A stretch of 11,782 bases of DNA from assembly GCA_030446945.1 (NCBI GenBank), contig JAUJMI010000065.1, positions 1 through 11,782 of the forward strand, in the 5' to 3' direction. Shown piece by piece: positions 6,365 through 11,782 of the stretch. Origin of the DNA: Longimicrobium sp. (lineage in GTDB: Bacteria; Gemmatimonadota; Gemmatimonadetes; Longimicrobiales; Longimicrobiaceae). How positions within the stretch are numbered: the stretch's first letter is position 1; each line of letters starts with the position of its first letter. The notes below the pieces were generated by a model. That model was not told where the DNA came from. It worked only from the letters and a program-made list of their open reading frames with translations, and did no database searches. Made by a program: the position numbers and the translations under genes.

Positions 6365-7053
6365 CCCCGTTCCCCAAAGAGAACCGAGCCCACGCGAACG
6401 AGGGTGCTCCCCTCCTCCACCGCAATCTCGAAGTCGTTGCTCATCCCCATCGAAAGGTGCCGCCCCGCCAGCGGGGGCACCTGCCGCGCCACCTCGTCCA
6501 GCAGCTCGCGCGTGCGCCGGAACGCCGCGCGCACCACCCGCTCGTCGCCGGTAAAGGGCGCCATCGTCATCAGCCCCTCCACCCGCATCCCCGGCAGCTC
6601 CACGATCCGCCCGACGCCATCGACCAGCGCGTCCGGCTCGAAGCCACCCTTGGTCCCCTCCCCCGACGCGTTGACCTGCACCAGCGCCCGCACCTGCACT
6701 CCCCGCTTCACGGCTTCGGAGGAAAGAGCTTCGGCCAGCCGCAGCGAGTCGAGCGAGTGGATCAGGTCACAGAGGGGGAGCGCCTTCCCGGTCTTGTTGC
6801 GCTGAAGGTGCCCGATCAGGTGCCATCCGACCGTCTCGCGCCCGACCTCGGCGACTTTCTCCTCCAGCTCCTGGACGCGGTTCTCGCCGACGTCCTCCAC
6901 CCCCGCCGCCTTCACCGCCCGCACCGCATCGGCGGGATGGGTCTTGGTGACCGCCACCAGCGTGACCGAATCAGAGCGCCCGGCGCGCTCCCGCGCCCGC
7001 TCGATCCTCTCCTTCACCTCCGCCACGCGCGCCGCCACCTGTGCCGAATCCAT
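6361..7053 (-). CDS. yggS: YggS family pyridoxal-5'-phosphate homeostasis protein
   Basis: This 230-aa cytoplasmic PLP-binding protein (PLPBP/YggS family) has a single-domain alanine-racemase-like barrel, no known catalytic reaction, and a role in vitamin B6 and amino-acid/keto-acid balance. The PLP lysine is K37 in LVAVTKTHP. Other family motifs are GENRVQE (56-62), WHLIGHLQRNK (77-87), HSLDS (99-103), VNASGEGTKGGF (128-139), GLMTMAPF (160-167) and LSMGMSNDFEIAVEEGST (200-217). Length is typical. The frame stays open to 7332, but the extra residues are translated repeat and Pro-rich; the ATG at 7053 gives the standard N-terminus. A strong promoter sits so close that the message would be leaderless or nearly so. 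It is the first gene of the yggS-divIVA-PNP unit. Confidence 0.97.
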   Translation of the reverse strand: MDSAQVAARVAEVKERIERARERAGRSDSVTLVAVTKTHPADAVRAVKAAGVEDVGENRVQELEEKVAEVGRETVGWHLIGHLQRNKTGKALPLCDLIHSLDSLRLAEALSSEAVKRGVQVRALVQVNASGEGTKGGFEPDALVDGVGRIVELPGMRVEGLMTMAPFTGDERVVRAAFRRTRELLDEVARQVPPLAGRHLSMGMSNDFEIAVEEGSTLVRVGSVLFGERG

Positions 7054-7061
7054 GGGGTGGG

Positions 7062-7090
7062 ATTGTAAAGCGGCGTGGCGGCGGGGGCAA
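7062..7090 (-). promoter_or_regulatory. Sigma-70-type promoter for the yggS unit
   Basis: On the minus strand TTGCCC (7090-7085) and TACAAT (7067-7062) are separated by exactly 17 nt. TACAAT is one mismatch from the TATAAT consensus and TTGCCC keeps the TTG core. Transcription would be expected to begin about 7055, one to three bases before the ATG at 7053, so the transcript would lack a normal Shine-Dalgarno leader. This is the clearest promoter in the window. Confidence 0.72.
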
Positions 7091-7109
7091 GAACGGGGAC
7101 CGGGGAAGC

Positions 7110-7440
7110 GGGAACGGGAGGGGCGCACGCATGGATCGGTGCGCGGCGCGGGGTACGGCGCGGCCAGCCACATGGGGCGGGGCGTACGAGGTTCCGGTGA
7201 AGGGGTGGGGCCAGGTGGGGGCAAGGGCGGGCAGACACGCAGGTAACACGCAGGTCTGCCCCTACGAGGTGCCGGATTGAGACGCGGCGGTGGAGCGGCG
7301 TCGGACACGGGCGCGATGAATCGCGCCCCCACGAGGCCATCCGCAGATTCCGCCCCCTCTCCCGATAACGTGAGGGCGCAGCCCTCTCCTGTTATCGGGA
7401 GAGGGGGCAGTCGAGTGTAACGAGACGGGGGTGAGGGCCG
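7110..7440 (-). repeat. Composite intergenic repeat, copy 3 (inverted)
   Basis: This copy lies in the opposite orientation to copies 1 and 2, between the 3' end of cdaA and the yggS promoter. Reading the minus strand: CCCTCACCCCCG (about 7438-7426), an 18-bp hairpin (7408-7352), module A as a perfect palindrome (7328-7320 with 7317-7309), module B (7266-7229) with GTAGGGGCAGACC, two ACCTGCGTG units (7255-7247, 7244-7236) and a closing inverted arm, then module C GCACCGATCCATGCGTGCGCCCCTCCC split around 7142-7116. A-to-B and B-to-C distances are about 62 and 124 nt, nearly those of copy 1 (62 and 125). The second hairpin of copies 1 and 2 is truncated here to its first arm. Confidence 0.85.
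7352..7408 (-). terminator. Perfect 18-bp hairpin with inner stem, 3' of cdaA
   Basis: The outer arms 7352-7369 and 7391-7408 (GTTATCGGGAGAGGGGGC) are exactly complementary. An inner GAGGG/CCCTC stem (7372-7376, 7382-7386) lies inside the loop. The structure starts about 36 nt beyond the cdaA stop, so it probably shapes the 3' end of the folP-cdaA message. No U-tract follows on the minus strand. Exact complementarity over 18 bp implies selection or recent origin. It is the first module of repeat copy 3. Confidence 0.5.
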
Positions 7441-7444
7441 CCCC

Positions 7445-8215
7445 TCACCCCGCCGCCGGTACCTCGCCGCGCAGCAGGTCCCGCAGCCGGTCCGGCGTGA
7501 AGCCGCGCTCCAGCCGCCCGCGATGCGCCAGCGAGATCACGCCCGTCTCCTCAGAGACGACCACCACCAGGGCGTCGGTCTCCTCCGAGAGGCCCAGCGC
7601 GGCGCGGTGGCGGGTGCCGAGGGTGCGGTCCATCACGGGGGACTGGGTGAGCGGGAGGATGGAGCCCGCGGCCACGATCTCGTCACCGCTGATGATTGCG
7701 GCGCCGTCGTGCAGCAGCGAGTACGGGGTGAAGATGTTCTGCAGGAGCGCGGAGGAGACGCGGGCGTGCAGCGGCGTCCCGGTCTCCACGTACTCGCCCA
7801 GCCCCACGCCGCGCTCCACGGCGATGATGGCGCCCGTCTTGTTGCGCGAAAGCTCCTCGGCGGCCTCGGCGATCTCCTCGGCCACCTGGTTGCCCAGGCG
7901 CGAGAAGCCGCGGAAGAGGCGGTTCTGCCCCAGGTGCGCGAGCGCGCTGCGCAGCTCGGGCTGAAAGACGATCAGCGCGGCGATCACGCCGAAGCGGAAA
8001 AAGGTCTCCAGCAGGTACTCGACGAGCTGGAGGTGGATCAGCCGCGCGACGCCGTACAGGGCCACCAGCGATGACAGCCCCAGGAGCATCTGGATGGCGC
8101 GCGTGCCCGCCAGGAGAACGAGGATGCGGTAGCAGAGCACCGCCACGATCGCGATCTCCAGCAGGTCCGTCCACCCAGGGGTGAGGAAGCCGAAGCGCCC
8201 CGTCCACCCGCTCAT
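7445..8215 (-). CDS. cdaA: Diadenylate cyclase CdaA (c-di-AMP synthase)
   Basis: This 256-aa membrane enzyme condenses two ATP into cyclic di-AMP. Three N-terminal hydrophobic segments (about 17-37, 42-60, 70-85) anchor it. A linker coiled coil (about 108-125) leads to the DAC domain, with RNKTGAIIAVERG (124-136), the DGA motif at 170-172 in LLHDGAAI, and RHR at 202-204 in GTRHRAALGLSE. Length and order are those of CdaA (DacA). ATG at 8215 overlaps the folP stop (ATGA), with GGAGG (8224-8220) 4 nt upstream inside folP. In many bacteria cdaA is followed by the regulator gene cdaR/ybbR and glmM; here it is followed by a hairpin and repeat, so cdaR is missing from this spot. In other phyla c-di-AMP controls potassium, osmotic balance and wall homeostasis. 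Confidence 0.97.
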   Translation of the reverse strand: MSGWTGRFGFLTPGWTDLLEIAIVAVLCYRILVLLAGTRAIQMLLGLSSLVALYGVARLIHLQLVEYLLETFFRFGVIAALIVFQPELRSALAHLGQNRLFRGFSRLGNQVAEEIAEAAEELSRNKTGAIIAVERGVGLGEYVETGTPLHARVSSALLQNIFTPYSLLHDGAAIISGDEIVAAGSILPLTQSPVMDRTLGTRHRAALGLSEETDALVVVVSEETGVISLAHRGRLERGFTPDRLRDLLRGEVPAAG

Positions 8216-9072
8216 GCGGCCTCCGCGGGGATGCGCAGGATGCTCCACGCCACGTCGAGCGCGTGGCGGGCGGTGCGCACGTCGTGCACGCGGAAGATGC
8301 GGGCCCCGCGCGCCAGCCCGGCCACGCACGCCCCCGCCGTTCCCGCGTCGCGCCCGTGCGCGGGGATGCCGCCCAGAAGCCCGCCGATGAACGCCTTGCG
8401 CGACGCGCCCACCAGGAGCGGATAGCCCAACCGCGCCAGCACTCCCAGCCGCGCGATCAGCTCCACGTTCTGCTCCGCCGTCTTGGCGAACCCGATCCCC
8501 GGATCCAGCACGATGCGTCCGTCCTCGATCCCCGCCGCGCGCGCGCGGGCGAGCGTCGGGGCGAGCTCCGCCGCCACATCGGCCGCCACGTCGCCGTAGG
8601 TGGTGTGCGACTGCATGGTGGCGGGGGTGCCGCGCATGTGCATCAGCACCAGCCCCGCACCCGCACCCGTGACGACATCCGCCATCGCCGGATCTCCGAG
8701 AGCGGACACGTCATTGACCACCTCCGCCCCGGCAACCAGCGCGGCGCGGGCGACCTCGGCCTTGCGCGTATCCACCGACACCGGCACGTCCAGTTCCGCG
8801 CGGATCGCCTGCACCACGGGAAGCACGCGCTGCATCTCCTCGTCCACGCCGACCGCGGCGGCGCCGGGACGGGTGCTCTCGCCGCCGACGTCGAGCAGGT
8901 CGGCGCCGGCGGCGGCCATCTCCCGGGCGCGCGCGAGGGCCGGCCCCGCGTCGCGGAACCGGCCCCCGTCGCTGAAGCTGTCCGGCGTCACGTTCAGGAT
9001 CCCCATGACCAGCGGGCGATCGAGCGGAAGCGCGCGACGGGGGAGGTGCCAGTGCCCAGTGCCGAGTGCCAA
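8212..9072 (-). CDS. folP: Dihydropteroate synthase
   Basis: This enzyme joins p-aminobenzoate to dihydropterin pyrophosphate in folate synthesis and is the sulfonamide target. All core motifs are present: VMGILNVTPDSFSDGG, DVGGESTRPGA, VSVDTRK, VVNDVSAL, LMHMRGTP, VLDPGIGFAKT, GASRKAFIGG and the C-terminal RVHDVRTA. The body is certain but the start is not. The only nearby in-frame ATG (9006) would cut off the first strand (LPRRALPLDRPLV), no GTG is in frame close by, and a distant ATG at 9210 would add Pro-rich translated repeat. I give the in-frame TTG at 9072, yielding about 286 aa, close to the family norm; it lies inside a heptamer repeat and has no Shine-Dalgarno. The stop overlaps the cdaA start by 4 nt. 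Confidence 0.92.
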   Translation of the reverse strand: MALGTGHWHLPRRALPLDRPLVMGILNVTPDSFSDGGRFRDAGPALARAREMAAAGADLLDVGGESTRPGAAAVGVDEEMQRVLPVVQAIRAELDVPVSVDTRKAEVARAALVAGAEVVNDVSALGDPAMADVVTGAGAGLVLMHMRGTPATMQSHTTYGDVAADVAAELAPTLARARAAGIEDGRIVLDPGIGFAKTAEQNVELIARLGVLARLGYPLLVGASRKAFIGGLLGGIPAHGRDAGTAGACVAGLARGARIFRVHDVRTARHALDVAWSILRIPAEAA

Positions 9073-9083
9073 GTGCCCAGTGG
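9052..9083. repeat. Heptamer tandem repeat across the folP start
   Basis: Four 7-nt units, GTGCCCA, GTGCCGA, GTGCCAA and GTGCCCA (9052-9079, plus strand), are flanked by partial units GTGCCA and GTGG. The repeat covers the first codons of folP as called, so a change in unit number by one would shift the frame upstream of the core protein unless the true start lies inside it. Confidence 0.7.
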
Positions 9084-9422
9084 TACGGGGGAGAAGTGGG
9101 TGCCCCGCCGAAAGTAAGACGGGGGTAGCCGTGGGGCCAGGGGAACGGGGAACGGGGAACGGCGGAGGGGGCAGGGGGACAGGCGACAGCAGGCAGGGGA
9201 CTACGGCCAACCCCTTTTTGTCATCCTGGAGCGACGCGCCGCTCCGCCCGCTCCCGTGTTGCAGCCTACAGGAGTCCGGTGCGCGCGGGCGCGTCGGCGA
9301 AACGGCTCTCTCGGTATGTCAAAGAGAAACGGGGGAATACCGAATGGTCGGCATGCCCCCGTTCACTCACGCGCTCATACCGTAGCCATCCAAACCTAGG
9401 CACCAGGCCCTGTGCACTGCCG
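9084..9422. other. Non-coding gap between ftsH and folP
   Basis: I find no credible gene in these roughly 340 nt. They contain three GGGGAAC heptamers (9140-9160), G-rich strings GGAGGGGGCAGGGGGACAGG (about 9164-9183), a TTTTTGTCATCCTGGAGCGA string (9215-9234) resembling dispersed TCATCCTGAGCGA-type intergenic sequence I know from other bacteria, and an inverted repeat TCGGTAT/ATACCGA (9311-9317, 9337-9343). The part from about 9300 to 9420 is less GC-rich than its surroundings, so the folP promoter may lie there. A TTGACA on the minus strand (9322-9317) is not followed by a good -10. Confidence 0.5.
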
Positions 9423-11405
<1,983 letters not shown>

Positions 11406-11411
11406 GTCTAT

Positions 11412-11416
11412 TCCCT
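11412..11416 (-). promoter_or_regulatory. Shine-Dalgarno site of ftsH
   Basis: AGGGA on the minus strand ends 6 nt before the ATG at 11405 and supports this start. The rest of the 82-nt hpt-ftsH gap holds only a weak 5-bp hairpin (11468-11472 with 11478-11482) and no clear promoter, so ftsH probably depends at least partly on transcription from upstream. Confidence 0.6.
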
Positions 11417-11487
11417 GCGCGGACGTGCGCCCCTTGGGGACGCCTCCGCGACGCGTACTTGTTCCGTGCCGCGAGATGCGGCCCGGC

Positions 11488-11782
11488 CTACAGGCTCCCG
11501 ATGAACGGCAGGTTGCGAAAGTCCTCCGAGTGGTCCAGACCGTAGCCGATCAGGAACTCGTGCGGGGCGTCGAACCCTACCCAGCGGGGCTCCTTCACCA
11601 GCGTGGTGGCGATGTGCTTGTGGAGAAGCGTGCACACTTCCAGCGCGCGCGGCCCGCGCGCCTCCAGCATCGGGAGGAGGCGGTTGAGCGTCGTGCCGCT
11701 GTCCACGATGTCCTCCACCACGATGACGTGGCGGTCCTTGAACTCGGCGTTGGGATCGTACAGCAGCTTCACCTCGCCGGAG
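11488..11782 (-). CDS. hpt: Hypoxanthine(-guanine) phosphoribosyltransferase, partial (3' end)
   Basis: The C-terminal 97 or so residues are of a purine-salvage enzyme that makes IMP and GMP from hypoxanthine and guanine plus PRPP. The gene runs off the window edge; the reading frame continues upstream of the first in-frame GTG as SGEVKLLYDPNAEF, which is family sequence, so that GTG is internal. The PRPP-binding loop VVEDIVDSGTTL is intact, followed by LHKHIATTLVKEPRWVGFDAP and the typical end FLIGYGLDHSEDFRNLPFIGSL, in which the GYGLD segment lies by the purine site. It sits 82 nt upstream of ftsH in the common hpt-ftsH order. Whether tilS precedes it cannot be seen. Confidence 0.94.
   Translation of the reverse strand, partial: SGEVKLLYDPNAEFKDRHVIVVEDIVDSGTTLNRLLPMLEARGPRALEVCTLLHKHIATTLVKEPRWVGFDAPHEFLIGYGLDHSEDFRNLPFIGSL

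Noticed and set aside
3009..6805. Long plus-strand open frames opposite the amidohydrolase (3009-4949) and PNP/DivIVA/yggS (5150-6805)
   Set aside because: They are antisense shadows spanning several real genes and intergenic repeats, with no family motif and low-complexity composition.
7054..7332. Upstream ATG extending YggS by 93 residues
   Set aside because: The extension translates repeat copy 3 and the promoter. Family length and the promoter position support the ATG at 7053.
9294..9322. TTGACA on the minus strand as a folP promoter
   Set aside because: The -35 match is perfect but no -10-like sequence occurs 15-19 nt downstream (CGCCGA at 17 nt), so I do not call a promoter.
11428..11443. 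GCGCCCC-TT-GGGGACGC hairpin in the hpt-ftsH gap
   Set aside because: The loop would be 2 nt and one arm needs a bulge, so it is not a convincing terminator.

Overview
The window is very GC-rich bacterial chromosome. Every gene I can support lies on the minus strand, so the text below follows transcription from high to low coordinates. The GC content, the hpt-ftsH-folP-cdaA order, a YggS-DivIVA pair, and long structured intergenic repeats would fit a Gram-negative such as Gemmatimonadota (Longimicrobium-like). That assignment is inference from gene order and repeat style; no rRNA or marker phylogeny is available here. I see no phage, transposase, CRISPR, tRNA or rRNA.

Layout: (1) 11782-9423 holds the 3' end of hpt (purine salvage) and complete ftsH (membrane AAA+ protease). 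(2) 9422-9073 is non-coding, with short tandem repeats. (3) 9072-7445 holds folP (dihydropteroate synthase) overlapping cdaA (diadenylate cyclase, c-di-AMP) by ATGA. (4) 7444-7054 is a composite repeat followed by a clear sigma-70-type promoter. (5) 7053-4997 is a tight three-gene unit: yggS (PLP homeostasis), a DivIVA-domain coiled-coil protein and a purine nucleoside phosphorylase. (6) 4996-4557 is a second copy of the composite repeat. (7) 4556-2224 holds a YtcJ-type amidohydrolase translationally coupled to a class III-type sirtuin. (8) 2107-552 holds a 65-aa small protein, a GC-rich hairpin, then a Ste24-type M48 membrane metalloprotease with a signal peptide. (9) 551-1 has a third repeat copy and G-run-rich sequence with no gene.

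The genes are mostly housekeeping. Two membrane zinc proteases (FtsH, Ste24-like), two purine-salvage enzymes (Hpt, PNP), folate and c-di-AMP synthesis, PLP homeostasis and a polar/division-type coiled coil sit together, as in many bacterial cell-envelope/nucleotide clusters.

The most unusual content is outside the genes. A modular composite repeat of roughly 260-340 nt, with palindromes and an ACCTGCGTG direct repeat in a fixed order, fills three of the intergenic gaps. It is associated with perfect 11-18 bp hairpins, three of which sit just 3' of transcription-unit ends. No new multi-gene system is evident. The better protein leads are a sirtuin missing one zinc cysteine, an unnamed conserved-looking 65-aa protein, and a folP whose start falls inside a heptamer repeat.
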